From contig NZ_VFOK01000001.1 in assembly GCF_006716095.1 (NCBI RefSeq), positions 434,001 through 498,000 on the forward strand: 64,000 nt of DNA, given 5' to 3'. This DNA comes from Barrientosiimonas humi. GTDB lineage: Bacteria; Actinomycetota; Actinomycetes; Actinomycetales; Dermatophilaceae. Below the pieces are notes generated by a model, which did not search any database, was not told where the DNA came from, and worked only from the letters and a program-made list of their open reading frames with translations. Positions within the stretch are counted from its first letter, which is position 1. Each line of letters starts with the position of its first letter. Positions 15,314 to 24,479 of the stretch are shown here, one piece after another. The translations under genes and the position numbers were made by a program.

Positions 15314-16702
15314 TCAGCGGGTGGGGGAGGGGGCGGCGGTCGTACGCCCGGCGCGGGTGAGTGCGTAACCCACCACCACGAGGGCGGCGCCGACGGCGGG
15401 CACGAACCGCATGCCCACCAGCTCGATGCCACCCGCCTCGAACGGCGCGACGAAGCCGGCGCAGGCGACCATCACCAGCCCGACGAACGCCACGGCGGTG
15501 CCGAGCACGGCGAGCGGGGCGGGTGGCGCCGCCACCTGGCCCGCGCCCTGCTCGGCCCGGCCCAGCGCGAGCACGAGGGCCACGGTGACGAGCGCGGACA
15601 GCGCGATCCACACCAGCTTCCAGGCCCACCAGGCGCCGCTGGCGATGGCGGGCAGGGGCGCGTCGAGCGCCAGCAGGATGCCGGCCGCGGCGGCGAATCC
15701 GCTGAGGTGCCAGAGGAACACGGTCATGATGCGCAGGTTCACCCCGACCGTCGCGGCCCACGGGCCGGGGCGCTGCAGCCACCGCGCGAGCGCCGGCCGC
15801 AGCAGCATGAGCAGCGACAGCTGCAGCAGCGCGACCAGCACCACGCAGATGCTCGGCGGCATCATGTTCGACACCTTCTGCCCGGGCAGACCGATCATGC
15901 TGACGGGGTAGTCGCCCAGCTGCGTGGCCACGAGCAGCAGCGCCACGGCCGCCGCGGCGCCGGCCACCCACGCGAGGCGGGGCAGCCGCTGGAGCCGACC
16001 GTCGGCGTACCAGAACCCCAGCTCCTGGCAGAGTCCGAAGACGAGCGCGTAGTTGAGGAAGGCCAGCGCCGCCCAGCCGGTGCCCTGCGCCTGGTCGAGC
16101 AGCAGCACCCCGACCGGCAGCACCGTCGGCAGCAGCAGCGGCCACCGGCGGTGGACCGCCAGCTGCGCGGGCGCCAGCAGCGCGAGGAGCAGGTAGATCG
16201 CGAGGAACCACAGCGGCATCGCGGCGGCGGTGCCGGCGGCGTCGAGCGCTCGCTCGGGTGCGCCGAGCGCGACCGCCACCCAGGCCCCGACCAGCCAGAC
16301 CGCGAGGAAGATCAGCGTCGGCCGCAGGACCCGGTCGACCCGGCCGGCGAGGTAGGCCGCGACCGGGCGGCGGGTGCCGTCGGCGCGCGGCGCGAGCGAG
16401 CGGTGGTTGGCGAACCCGGCGGCGAGGAAGAACAGCGGCATGACCTGGAAGAGCCAGGTGAGCGGCTGTGCCCAGGTGGCGACCTCGAGCATGTTGCGCA
16501 GCCGCAGCGACCCCTCGACCCGCTCGGGCGCGGCCATCGTCCAGTGCCCGAGCACCACCACGAGGATGCTCGCCGCACGCACCGCGTCGATCACCCGGTC
16601 GCGGTCGGCCGGGGTGCGGGCGTCGAGCTCGGTCGCGCTCGGGCGGGCGGTGGTCACCTGATCGAGTCTGCCGCGCCGCGGGCCGCCGAGCGGGCGGATC
16701 AC
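15314..16702 (-). CDS. Acyltransferase-3 family membrane protein
   Basis: 462 residues from GTG 16702, whose GTGA overlaps the stop of the upstream amidotransferase; GTG 16657 is an alternative start. About ten hydrophobic segments span the chain. The N-terminal 'DRDRVIDAVRAASILVVVLGHW' carries the R/H signature of OafA/acyltransferase-3 proteins, followed by 'PLFFLAAGFANHRSL'. Such enzymes move acyl groups across or at the membrane onto cell-surface sugars, lipids or peptides. It is the last gene of a seven-gene minus-strand run behind an oligopeptide transporter. The acceptor is unknown. Confidence 0.85.
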   Translation of the reverse strand: MIRPLGGPRRGRLDQVTTARPSATELDARTPADRDRVIDAVRAASILVVVLGHWTMAAPERVEGSLRLRNMLEVATWAQPLTWLFQVMPLFFLAAGFANHRSLAPRADGTRRPVAAYLAGRVDRVLRPTLIFLAVWLVGAWVAVALGAPERALDAAGTAAAMPLWFLAIYLLLALLAPAQLAVHRRWPLLLPTVLPVGVLLLDQAQGTGWAALAFLNYALVFGLCQELGFWYADGRLQRLPRLAWVAGAAAAVALLLVATQLGDYPVSMIGLPGQKVSNMMPPSICVVLVALLQLSLLMLLRPALARWLQRPGPWAATVGVNLRIMTVFLWHLSGFAAAAGILLALDAPLPAIASGAWWAWKLVWIALSALVTVALVLALGRAEQGAGQVAAPPAPLAVLGTAVAFVGLVMVACAGFVAPFEAGGIELVGMRFVPAVGAALVVVGYALTRAGRTTAAPSPTR

Positions 16703-17448
16703 GAACCCTGACGGGCCAGCGGTGCTCCCACGATCGCGGCGAACCGGTCGGCCAGCAGGTCGCCGAGCGCCCGCAGCTCACCCTCGGCGGCACGTACGTC
16801 GTCGGCGGCTGCCGCGACGTCGATGCCGTCGGCGCGGGGCAGGTTGGCCGACGGCTTGTCGACGGTCCAGGCGTCGAAGATCTGCGGGCCGGCCTCGGGG
16901 TGGAACTGCACGCCCCACGCCCGCGGCCCGATGCGCACGGCCTGCGGCGAGCCGTCGGGGGCCTCGGCCAGCAGCGTCGCCGCGGCCGGCATCCGCACGA
17001 CCACGTCGTCGTTCCACTGCACGACCGGGCGGCGGTCGAGGTCCTCCAGCAGCGGGTCGCCGGCGCCCTCGCCGGTGAGCCGGATCGGGGTGACGCCGGT
17101 GGCGTGGCCGTGCGGGTTGCGTCGCACCTCGCCGCCCGCGGCCACGGCGAGGAGCTGGTGACCCAGGCATACGCCGAGAGTCGGGACGTCACGCGAAAGT
17201 GCTTGTCGCAGCAGCGATTTCACGGGCGACAGCCAGGCGAAGTCGGCGTCGTCGCCGGCCCCCATCTCGCCGCCGAGCACCACCAGCGCGTCGTGCTCGT
17301 CGAGCGAGTCGGGCAGCTGCTGGTCGGCGTCCGGCCGGTAGGGGTGGCGCACGTCCAGGTCGAGCCCGGTCGCCGCCCACCGCTCACCCAGCCAGCCGGG
17401 CGGGCAGGAGTCCTCGTGCTGGACCACCAGCACGCGATGCGTCGCCAC
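16699..17448 (-). CDS. Class-I glutamine amidotransferase-like protein
   Basis: 249 residues from GTG 17448. The catalytic nucleophile elbow is 'GVCLGHQLLAVAAGG' (Cys near residue 94) and the His-Glu dyad is in 'AWGVQFHPEAGP'. This is the triad of stand-alone GATase1 proteins, the group that includes GMP-synthase-like amidotransferases and gamma-glutamyl hydrolases such as those for glutamylated amines. It starts three bases after the oppF stop and overlaps the acyltransferase by 4 bp. The position suggests processing of a transported glutamyl or peptide substrate; that is inference. Confidence 0.82.
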   Translation of the reverse strand: MATHRVLVVQHEDSCPPGWLGERWAATGLDLDVRHPYRPDADQQLPDSLDEHDALVVLGGEMGAGDDADFAWLSPVKSLLRQALSRDVPTLGVCLGHQLLAVAAGGEVRRNPHGHATGVTPIRLTGEGAGDPLLEDLDRRPVVQWNDDVVVRMPAAATLLAEAPDGSPQAVRIGPRAWGVQFHPEAGPQIFDAWTVDKPSANLPRADGIDVAAAADDVRAAEGELRALGDLLADRFAAIVGAPLARQGS

Positions 17449-17451
17449 GGC

Positions 17452-18609
17452 TCAGATCTCGGCGATCGACGCGGGCACCCCCGGCTCGTCACCGAGGGGC
17501 GCGTCGGCCGACGGGTCGGTGACCGACGCCTCGACGCTGTGCGGCTTGATCGTGCCGGCCTGGATGTCCTCCGCCCAGTGGCAGGCGACCCGGTGGCTCT
17601 CGGGCACCCCCGCGATCTGCACCGTGCGCAGCTCGGGGCGCTCGTCGTCGCACCGCGTCTCCTGCCGCCACGGGCAGCGGGTGTGGAAGCGGCAGCCGCT
17701 CGGCGGGTTCGCCGGGCTCGGCAGGTCGCCCTGGAGCAGGATCCGCTCGCGCCGGTCCTCGACGGTCGGGTCGGGCACGGGCACCGCCGACATGAGCGCC
17801 TTGGTGTAGGGGTGCAGCGGCTCGGCGTACAGGTCGTCGGCCGCCGCCTCCTCGACGATCGAGCCGAGGTACATCACCCCGACGGTGTCGCTGATGTGCC
17901 GCACCACGGCCAGGTCGTGCGCCACCACCAGATAGGTCAGGTCGAACTCGTCCTGCAGCTGCTCCAGCAGGTTGATCACCTGCGCCTGCACCGAGACGTC
18001 GAGCGCGCTCACCGGCTCGTCGGCGACGATCAGCTTGGGGTTGACCGACAGCGCGCGGGCGATGCCGATGCGCTGGCGCTGCCCGCCGGAGAACTCGTGG
18101 GGATACTTGCGCAGCGCCTGCGGCGGCAGCCCAACCGCGGCCAGCAGCTCGCGCAGCCGCTCCTGCGCCTCGCCCTTGTTCTGGGTGAGCCCGTGCGCCT
18201 CCATGCCCTCCAGCAGCAGCGACTCCACCGTCTGGCGCGGGTCGAGGCTCGACAGCGGGTCCTGGAAGATCATCTGCATGTCCTGCCGGCGGCGCCGCAG
18301 CGGCTCGCCGTCGAGCTGGGCCAGGTCGGTGCCGTCGAACTCCACCGACCCCGCGGTCGGCTCCTCCAGCTTCAGCAGCGCTCGGCCCAACGTCGACTTG
18401 CCGCAACCGGATTCGCCGACAAGGCCGTACGTCTCGCCGCGCCTGATCTGCAGGTCGACACCGTCGACGGCATAGACATAACCGATCGTCTTGTCGAAGA
18501 TGACGCCGCGCTTGATCGGGAAGTGCACCTTGACGCCGCGGGCGTCGAGCAGCACGTCGTCGCCCGCGGGCGGGCGAGGTTCGTCGGTCTCGGTGGCCAC
18601 GGTCGACAT
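17452..18609 (-). CDS. oppF: Oligopeptide ABC transporter ATPase (OppF/DppF type)
   Basis: 385 residues from ATG 18609, behind GAGGAGG and overlapping the oppD stop by one base. Walker A is '[17 protein letters not shown]', the signature '[17 protein letters not shown]', Walker B '[13 protein letters not shown]', and the switch His is in 'VVAHDLAVV'. The C-terminal oligopeptide-transporter tail with the cysteine cluster '[16 protein letters not shown]' is present. It pairs with OppD to power peptide import. The last 40 residues are a poorly conserved acidic extension. Confidence 0.93.
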   Translation of the reverse strand: MSTVATETDEPRPPAGDDVLLDARGVKVHFPIKRGVIFDKTIGYVYAVDGVDLQIRRGETYGLVGESGCGKSTLGRALLKLEEPTAGSVEFDGTDLAQLDGEPLRRRRQDMQMIFQDPLSSLDPRQTVESLLLEGMEAHGLTQNKGEAQERLRELLAAVGLPPQALRKYPHEFSGGQRQRIGIARALSVNPKLIVADEPVSALDVSVQAQVINLLEQLQDEFDLTYLVVAHDLAVVRHISDTVGVMYLGSIVEEAAADDLYAEPLHPYTKALMSAVPVPDPTVEDRRERILLQGDLPSPANPPSGCRFHTRCPWRQETRCDDERPELRTVQIAGVPESHRVACHWAEDIQAGTIKPHSVEASVTDPSADAPLGDEPGVPASIAEI

Positions 18610-19679
18610 CAGGCCTCCTCGGGGTCGCGGGCGGGTGTGGCGCCCTGGTCGGGCGGCAGCGGGTTGAAGCAGCGCAGCAGGTGCGGTCCCTCGACACCCT
18701 GCTCGATCGGCTCGAGCGCGGGGGCCGCCTCGACGCACCGGTCGATCGGCTGGGAGCAGCGCGGCTGGAACGCGCAGGAGTGCGTCCACGGCAGGTTGTC
18801 GGCGACCGAGCCGGGCACCGGGTTGAGCGGCTCGTGCCGGCCCGCGTCGAGCCGCGGGATCGAGCCGAGCAGCCCGCCGGTGTAGGGGTGGCGCGGGTCG
18901 GCGAACAGGTCGTGGCGACCGGCGCGCTCGACGATGCGGCCGGCGTAGAGCACGTTGACCTCGTCGACGAGACCGGCCACCACGCCGAGGTCGTGGGTGA
19001 TCATGATCAGCGCCGTGCCGGACTCGCGCACGAGGTCCTGGAGCAGGGTGAGGATCTGCGCCTGGATCGTCACGTCGAGCGCCGTCGTCGGCTCGTCGGC
19101 GATGAGCAGCCGCGGCTTGCAGGCCAGCGCCATCGCGATGAGCGCGCGCTGGCGCATCCCGCCGGACAGCTGGTGCGGATACTCCTTCAGCCGCCGGTTG
19201 GGGTCGGGGATGCCGACCTTGTCGAGCAGCTCGCGCGCCTCGGGCATCGCCTGCTTGCGGCTCTTGCCCTGGTGGCGCTCGATGACCTCGGTCACCTGGA
19301 TGCCGATCGGGATCACCGGGTTCAGCGACGACAGCGGGTCCTGGAAGATCATCGCCAGGTCGCGCCCGCGCCGGTCGCGGCGCTCGCGGTCGCGCAGCGA
19401 CAGCAGGTCGGTGCCGTCGTAGAGCACCTCGCCGGTGATCCGGTTGCCGCGCTTGGGCAGCAGCCCCATGATCGCCATCGACGTCACCGACTTGCCGCAG
19501 CCGGACTCGCCGACGAGACCGACCGTCTGGCCGGGGCGTACGTCGAAGCTCACCTTGTCGACGGCGGTGAACGGCTCGTCGCCGCGCCGCTGGAAGACGA
19601 CGGACAGGTCGCGCACCTGCAGCAGCGGCTCGCCGCCGACGTCGCTGGTGGACGGGCGGTCGGTGGTGGGGACGGTCAT
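18609..19679 (-). CDS. oppD: Oligopeptide ABC transporter ATPase (OppD/DppD type)
   Basis: 356 residues from ATG 19679, preceded by a full AGGAGGTGA anti-Shine-Dalgarno match embedded in the end of oppC. Walker A '[17 protein letters not shown]', signature '[17 protein letters not shown]', Walker B '[13 protein letters not shown]' and switch 'MITHDLGVV' are all intact. The C-terminal tail holds '[14 protein letters not shown]', the cysteine cluster common to this family. It forms the heterodimeric ATPase with OppF. Confidence 0.93.
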   Translation of the reverse strand: MTVPTTDRPSTSDVGGEPLLQVRDLSVVFQRRGDEPFTAVDKVSFDVRPGQTVGLVGESGCGKSVTSMAIMGLLPKRGNRITGEVLYDGTDLLSLRDRERRDRRGRDLAMIFQDPLSSLNPVIPIGIQVTEVIERHQGKSRKQAMPEARELLDKVGIPDPNRRLKEYPHQLSGGMRQRALIAMALACKPRLLIADEPTTALDVTIQAQILTLLQDLVRESGTALIMITHDLGVVAGLVDEVNVLYAGRIVERAGRHDLFADPRHPYTGGLLGSIPRLDAGRHEPLNPVPGSVADNLPWTHSCAFQPRCSQPIDRCVEAAPALEPIEQGVEGPHLLRCFNPLPPDQGATPARDPEEA

Positions 19680-19686
19680 GTGCCGC

Positions 19687-20691
19687 TCACCTCCTGCTCT
19701 TGGGGTCGAGGGCCTCGCGCAGCGACTCACCGAGCAGGGTGAAGCCGAGGGCGGTGACGATGATGCACGCGGCCGGCCAGAAGGCCAGGTGCGGGAAGGT
19801 GTCGAACAGCGACTGCGTCTGACGCGAACCGAGCATCTGGCCCCACTCCGGGGAGTCGTCGGTGACGGCGCCGAGACCGATGAAGGTCAGGCCGGCGGCG
19901 TCGATGATCGACGTCGCGAGCACCAGGGTCGCCTGCACCAGGATCGGCGCGAGCGAGTTGGGCAGCATGTGTCGCAGGACGATCGCCCGTTGCTTCACAC
20001 CGAGCGCTCGTGCCGCGAGCACGTGGTCGCTGTGCCGCTGGGCGAGCATCGAGCCGCGCAGCAGCCGCGCGAAGATCGGGATCTGCACGATCGCGATGGC
20101 CACGATCAGGGTGTTGTTCGAGGCGCGGCCGTAGAGGGTCGCGATCGCGGTGGCCAGCAGGATCGAGGGGATCGACAGCATCACGTCGACCACGCGCATG
20201 ATGGCCGAGTCGATCCAGCCGCCGAACGCACCGGCGAGCGTGCCGAGGATCAGGCCGCCGATGAACCCGCCGATGGTGGCGAGGAAGCCGATCTGCAGCG
20301 TCTGCCGGCTGCCCCAGATCAGGCGGGAGAGCAGGTCACGCCCGAACGGAGACCCGTCGGCTCCCAGCGGTGAGCCGGGCTCGGGGCCTGGCACCGGGTT
20401 GTTCGCGGAGGACACCTTGTCGATGAGGACGCGTGCGGCCGGGTCGTGCGGGGCGAGCCACGGCGCGAAGATCGCCAGCAGCACGACCAGCCCGGTCAGC
20501 ACCGCACCGATCCAGAAGGCGGGGTTGCGGCGCAACCGCTTCCAGGCGCTGGCCAGCAGGCTGGTGCCCTCGCCGCCGGCGACCTTGCCGGCCTCGGCGA
20601 CCTGGCCACCCCCTCGGGAGGGGCCGGCGGTGGACTCCGCGAGCGCGTCGATGCGCTCCTTCTTGCGGGTCATCGGGTTCAGGGAGCTCAT
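19687..20691 (-). CDS. oppC: Oligopeptide ABC transporter permease (OppC type)
   Basis: 334 residues from ATG 20691. After a charged, Gly-rich cytoplasmic N terminus (1-50) comes the first membrane span ('WIGAVLTGLVVLLAIFAPWL'), a periplasmic loop with 'GSPLGADGSPFGRDLLSRLI', and five further spans. The permease EAA loop is 'HVLAARALGVKQRAIVLRHM'. It starts seven bases after the oppB stop. An N-terminal OppC_N-type domain is present. Confidence 0.92.
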   Translation of the reverse strand: MSSLNPMTRKKERIDALAESTAGPSRGGGQVAEAGKVAGGEGTSLLASAWKRLRRNPAFWIGAVLTGLVVLLAIFAPWLAPHDPAARVLIDKVSSANNPVPGPEPGSPLGADGSPFGRDLLSRLIWGSRQTLQIGFLATIGGFIGGLILGTLAGAFGGWIDSAIMRVVDVMLSIPSILLATAIATLYGRASNNTLIVAIAIVQIPIFARLLRGSMLAQRHSDHVLAARALGVKQRAIVLRHMLPNSLAPILVQATLVLATSIIDAAGLTFIGLGAVTDDSPEWGQMLGSRQTQSLFDTFPHLAFWPAACIIVTALGFTLLGESLREALDPKSRR

Positions 20692-20698
20692 CGCGGCC

Positions 20699-21706
20699 TC
20701 ACCGGGTCCTGACGCGCGGGTCGATGATGGCGTAGCCGATGTCGACGAGCAGGTTGACGACGACATAGCCCGCGGCGGCCATCAGAATGAACACCTGGAT
20801 CACGGCGTAGTCGCGCAGCTGGATGGCGCTGGCGAGCGACTCGCCGATGCCGCCCCAGACGAAGACCCGCTCGGTGAGCACCGCCCCACCGAGCAGCGCG
20901 CCGATCTGCAGACCGAGCGTGGTGGTCACCGGGAGCAGGGCGTTGCGCAGCACGTGCCGCCACCGGATCGTGCGCGCGGTGAGGCCCTTCGCCTCGGCGG
21001 TGCGGACGTAGTCCTCGTCGAGCACGTCGAGCACCGCGGCGCGGGTGATCCGGAAGATCACCGCGAACGGGATGGTGGCCAGCGCGATCGAGGGGAGGAT
21101 CAGGTGCTGGATGGCGTTCCAGGCGGCGTCCCACTCGCGGGTGAGGATCCCGTCGAGCACGAAGAAACCGGTGACCCGGGTGGCGTTGATGTCGCCCTGG
21201 CGCCCCTGCAGCGGCAGGATCTGGTTGTCGATCGCGAAGAAGTACTTCAGCACGAACGCCAGGAAGAAGACCGGCACCGCGACGCCGACGAGCGAGCCGA
21301 TGATCGACATGTTGTCGAAGATGCCGCCGCGGCGGCGCGCCGCGAGGTAACCCAGCGGCACCCCGAAGAGCACCGCGATGAAGATGGCCGTCACCGACAG
21401 CTCGAGGGTGGCGGGCAGCCGCCGCAGGAACAGGTCCATCGCGTCGGTGCCGGGCAGCACGCCGGTGGAGGTGCCGAAGCGTCCCTGGAAGGCGTTGCCG
21501 AGGAACGTGAGGTACTGCTGGAAGACGGACTTGTCGAGCCCGAGCTGAGCGCGCAGCGCGGCGCGCTGCTCGTCGTTGCAGCGCTCGCCGCAGATGGCGT
21601 CGACCGGCCCACCGGGCAGGGAGCGCGTCCAGGCGAACAGCAGGATCGACAGCACGAACAGCACGCCGATCATCTGCAGCACGCGGCGCACGATGAATCT
21701 GAGCAC
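20699..21706 (-). CDS. oppB: Oligopeptide ABC transporter permease (OppB type)
   Basis: 335 residues from GTG 21706. The N terminus 'LRFIVRRVLQMIGVLFVLS' is typical of OppB/DppB. It has six predicted membrane spans and the EAA motif 'YVRTAEAKGLTARTIRWRHV', followed by 'RNALLPVTTTLGLQIGALLGG'. A periplasmic loop with two cysteines ('ICGERCNDEQR') lies near residue 40. Separated from oppA by 86 bp that contain a hairpin. Confidence 0.93.
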   Translation of the reverse strand: MLRFIVRRVLQMIGVLFVLSILLFAWTRSLPGGPVDAICGERCNDEQRAALRAQLGLDKSVFQQYLTFLGNAFQGRFGTSTGVLPGTDAMDLFLRRLPATLELSVTAIFIAVLFGVPLGYLAARRRGGIFDNMSIIGSLVGVAVPVFFLAFVLKYFFAIDNQILPLQGRQGDINATRVTGFFVLDGILTREWDAAWNAIQHLILPSIALATIPFAVIFRITRAAVLDVLDEDYVRTAEAKGLTARTIRWRHVLRNALLPVTTTLGLQIGALLGGAVLTERVFVWGGIGESLASAIQLRDYAVIQVFILMAAAGYVVVNLLVDIGYAIIDPRVRTR

Positions 21707-21746
21707 AGCGACCTTCCGGGGACGGGAGTCAGGCGGGGCAGCAGCG

Positions 21747-21785
21747 GGGGTGGCCGCCCACGACGTCTGCGTGCGCGGCCACCCC
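21747..21785 (-). terminator. Hairpin between oppA and oppB
   Basis: Arms GGGGTGGCCGC (21747-21757) and its exact complement (21775-21785) sit 7 bp past the oppA stop on the minus strand. A partial terminator or RNA-stabilising hairpin here would raise OppA over the membrane components, a common arrangement for binding-protein operons. Confidence 0.65.
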
Positions 21786-21792
21786 GGCTAGG

Positions 21793-23460
21793 TCACTTCT
21801 TCTCGGCGGTGGCGAAGTCCTCCGCGGTGAGCGGGCTCGGCACGACACCCGTCACGTTCTTCGCGAAGACGATCGCCGGCGGGCTGCTCGAGATCGGCAG
21901 ACCGACCATGTAGTCCTTCATGAGCTTGCCCATGAGGTTCTTGTAGGCGGTCGTGCGCTGACCCTCGTTGACGATGCCGTCGGCGTCCTTGATCTCCTTC
22001 AGCAGGGTGTTGCCGAACGGGTAGCCGTCGACGCCGAAGGCGCCACCGGGCGAGCCGAAGAAGTTGGCGACGAAGTTGTCGGCCGTGTTGTAGTCACCGG
22101 TCCAGCCCAGGAAGAACGCGTCGGCCTGGCCCTGGTCGGTGCTGGTGAGGTAGCCGCCGTTCCACGGCTTGGTGACCGGCTGCACCTTGACACCGATCTT
22201 CTCCCAGTCGCTCTTGACCTGCTGGAACACCTTCTGCGGGTCCGGCATGTACGGCCGGCTCACCTCGGAGGGGTACCACAGCTTGATCGTGAGGTTGGAC
22301 TTGCCGGCCTGCTGCAGCAGCTGCTTGGCCTTGTTCGGGTCGTAGTTGTACTTCGTGACGTCCTTGTTGAACCCGTCGACGTCCTTGGGAATCCATTGGG
22401 TGGCAACGACTGCATTCTCGGGCAGCTGGGTCTTGACGAACTGGTCGCGGTTGATGCCGTACATCAGCGCCTGGCGGACCTTGAGGTCCTTCAGGTCCGG
22501 GTTCGCCTTCGGGTTCAGGCCCAGGTAGAGCAGGTTGAACGCCGGGCGGATCTGCAGGTTCTCGTCCTGCTTCAGCTTCGGCCAGTCGACCGGGTTGGGC
22601 AGGTCGTAGCCGTCGATCGTGCCGGCGGCCAGCGCCTGCTTGCGGGCGGTCTCGTCGGGGATGATCTTGAAGACGAGCCGGGCCGGCTTGGCCTTGTCGC
22701 CCCAGTAGTCGTCGTTGCGGACCATGGTGATGGTCTTGTTGGCCTCGTCGTACTTCTCGAGCTTGAACTTGCCCGTGCCCGTGGGGTACTTCAGGGCGTA
22801 CTCGGAGTAGGTGTAGCCGTCGCCCTGCGGGGTGATGTCGTTAGCCTTGTACTTGTCCATCGCGGTCGGGCTCTGCATCGAGAACGACGGCAGACCCAGC
22901 AGCGCGGGGAACTTCGAGGTCGGGCGGTTGATGTCGATGACGACCTGGTTCGCGCCCTTGGGCGTGCAGCTCTTGTAGAGCGCCTCGGCCGCACCCTTGG
23001 ACTTGAAGCCGCCCATGTTGTCGGCCCAGTAGGACGCGGCCGTCTGGCCGGCGGCGTTCTGGTCGAACATGCGGGTGAAGTTCTTGCAGACCGCGTCGGC
23101 GTTGAACGCCGTGCCGTCGGTGAACTTGACGTTCTGCTGCAGGTCGAAGGTCCAGGTCTTGCCGCCGTTGGACGGGGTCCACTTGGTGGCGAGGCCGGGG
23201 GCCAGGTCGGCCGTGCCGGGCTTGAAGTCGACGAGCGTCTCGAAGATCTGGCGCGCGGGCCGGAAGGTCTCGCCGTCGGTGCCGTAGAAGGGGTCGAACA
23301 TGGCCGGGGCGCCGGCTGCGCCGAAGGTGATCGTGTCGCCGCCTCCGCCGGAGCCGCTCGCCCCTGCTGAATCCTCGCGATCGGACGATGCGCACGAGGC
23401 GAGCGTCAGGGTGACTGCGCTCACCGCGGCCAGGGCTGCGACCCTGCGGTTGACCGTCAT
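21793..23460 (-). CDS. oppA: Oligopeptide-binding lipoprotein (OppA/DppA, SBP family 5)
   Basis: 555 residues with a lipoprotein signal ending in the lipobox 'LASC' at residue 23, then a Gly/Ser-rich linker and a family-5 extracellular solute-binding fold ('FGAAGAPAMFDPFYGTDGE', 'LVDFKPGTADLAPGLATKW', 'YFGSPGG'-like C-terminal region 'ANFFGSPGGAFG'). It captures peptides outside the membrane for the OppBCDF transporter encoded downstream. First gene of the seven-gene run. The 'DYWGDKAKPARLVFKIIPDE' segment is the family's conserved core. Confidence 0.93.
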   Translation of the reverse strand: MTVNRRVAALAAVSAVTLTLASCASSDREDSAGASGSGGGGDTITFGAAGAPAMFDPFYGTDGETFRPARQIFETLVDFKPGTADLAPGLATKWTPSNGGKTWTFDLQQNVKFTDGTAFNADAVCKNFTRMFDQNAAGQTAASYWADNMGGFKSKGAAEALYKSCTPKGANQVVIDINRPTSKFPALLGLPSFSMQSPTAMDKYKANDITPQGDGYTYSEYALKYPTGTGKFKLEKYDEANKTITMVRNDDYWGDKAKPARLVFKIIPDETARKQALAAGTIDGYDLPNPVDWPKLKQDENLQIRPAFNLLYLGLNPKANPDLKDLKVRQALMYGINRDQFVKTQLPENAVVATQWIPKDVDGFNKDVTKYNYDPNKAKQLLQQAGKSNLTIKLWYPSEVSRPYMPDPQKVFQQVKSDWEKIGVKVQPVTKPWNGGYLTSTDQGQADAFFLGWTGDYNTADNFVANFFGSPGGAFGVDGYPFGNTLLKEIKDADGIVNEGQRTTAYKNLMGKLMKDYMVGLPISSSPPAIVFAKNVTGVVPSPLTAEDFATAEKK

Positions 23461-23605
23461 GGGTACCTCTCATGCTGGGACGGGCTCCAGGCCGTGCGGG
23501 CACGCCTGAGGCACGTGATCGAAGTGGTGTGACCCTACCCACACGGCCAGGTTCGCGCGGGGCAGTTGCGCAGGCCCGTGTCCGAGTCGAGACCTCCCGC
23601 GAGCG

Positions 23606-23953
23606 CCTCGATACGCTCGCCCGGTGGCGCGGCGACTGGTGGCGCGGCGACTGGTGGCGCGGCGACTGGTGGCGCGGCGACTGGTGGCGCGGCGACTGGT
23701 GGCGCGGCGACTGGTGGCGCGGCGACTGGTGGCGCGGCGACTGGTGGCGCGGCGACTGGTGGCGCGGCGACTGGTGGTTGACGACCTGATTCGCCCCTCG
23801 GTGCCGCGATGTCGGCCCCGGACCGCTGGCCCTCGTGCAGGTGAGCGCCCGAAGACCGCTGGGGAGGCGTACGTCATGCACGTGCGCTGCGGCGAGGCTC
23901 GACCCCCGGAGGACCACGCCCAAGGTGATGCGAGTGATGTCGTGCACACCGGG
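23606..23953 (+). pseudogene. Decayed NUDIX copy with expanded start codons
   Basis: This stretch matches the start and then the middle of the intact NUDIX gene at 27518: the same CTCGATACGCTCGCCCGGTG leader, 'VARRLV', then 'VDDLIRPSV', and later 'GEAYVMHVRCGEARPPEDH' against '[10 protein letters not shown]...GEARPLEDH'. The NUDIX box itself is missing. Codons 2-6 (ARRLV) occur ten times in perfect 15-bp repeats, so a 110-residue open frame from GTG 23624 remains readable. It is probably a non-functional duplicate; whether it is translated is unknown. Confidence 0.75.
23626..23775. repeat. Ten perfect 15-bp tandem repeats (GGCGCGGCGACTGGT)
   Basis: Ten exact copies in 150 bp. The unit corresponds to codons 2-6 of the NUDIX gene 3.9 kb downstream, where it is present once. 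The length is a multiple of three, so the frame is preserved. Confidence 0.97.
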
Positions 23954-23956
23954 TGA

Positions 23957-24479
23957 TGCGGGTGGCCGTGGGCGCCAAGAGCGCTAGGGCCGGAGCAGAG
24001 AAGCGCGAACGCTGTCGCGGGGTAGTGGGCGGCGATTTTGCCCGGTGCGATGCAGGGCGGCGGCCATCGGGGAACGGCGTGGTTGGCTGCTCCAACCGTG
24101 CAGACCGCGCTCAGTGTACGAACGCCTGCGGGCCTTCACTTCGACAAGCACTGCCACGAGCCCCCGGCCCGGGGCGCACCAAGCGCACCGGGGCTGGGCG
24201 GACAATACAGCGCACCAGTCGACAGTGGTCTTCCGGCGACATTGGGCCTTCACGGCGGCGGAAAGAGCAGGTTCATCCGGCTGACGGGACCGGCTCGACA
24301 CCGTAATCCAGGAGCTACATGAACGCGACCGCCACGAGCTACCTGGCGGGGTCACCAACCGCGCACCGCACCATCCAGAGGATGCGCCGATCATTCGCGG
24401 CGCAAACCACCGTCGGTCGTGCGGGGCCTGGTACGCTTCCTGCTGTCCGAAATTGACAGCGAATCAGGAGGGGTTCCCA
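23957..24479. other. Region without a recognisable gene
   Basis: About 520 bp with several overlapping open frames on both strands, none with family similarity or a good ribosome-binding site. It begins where similarity to the NUDIX gene ends. Possible -10 hexamer TACGCT at 24432-24437 in front of the next gene; no matching -35. Confidence 0.6.

Noticed and set aside
23626-23775. Regular direct repeats as a CRISPR array
   Set aside because: The units are contiguous 15-mers with no spacers and match codons of a neighbouring gene; no cas genes are present.
23953-24306. Open frame of 117 codons after the decayed NUDIX copy
   Set aside because: No ribosome-binding site, no family similarity, and three competing frames of similar length in the same stretch.
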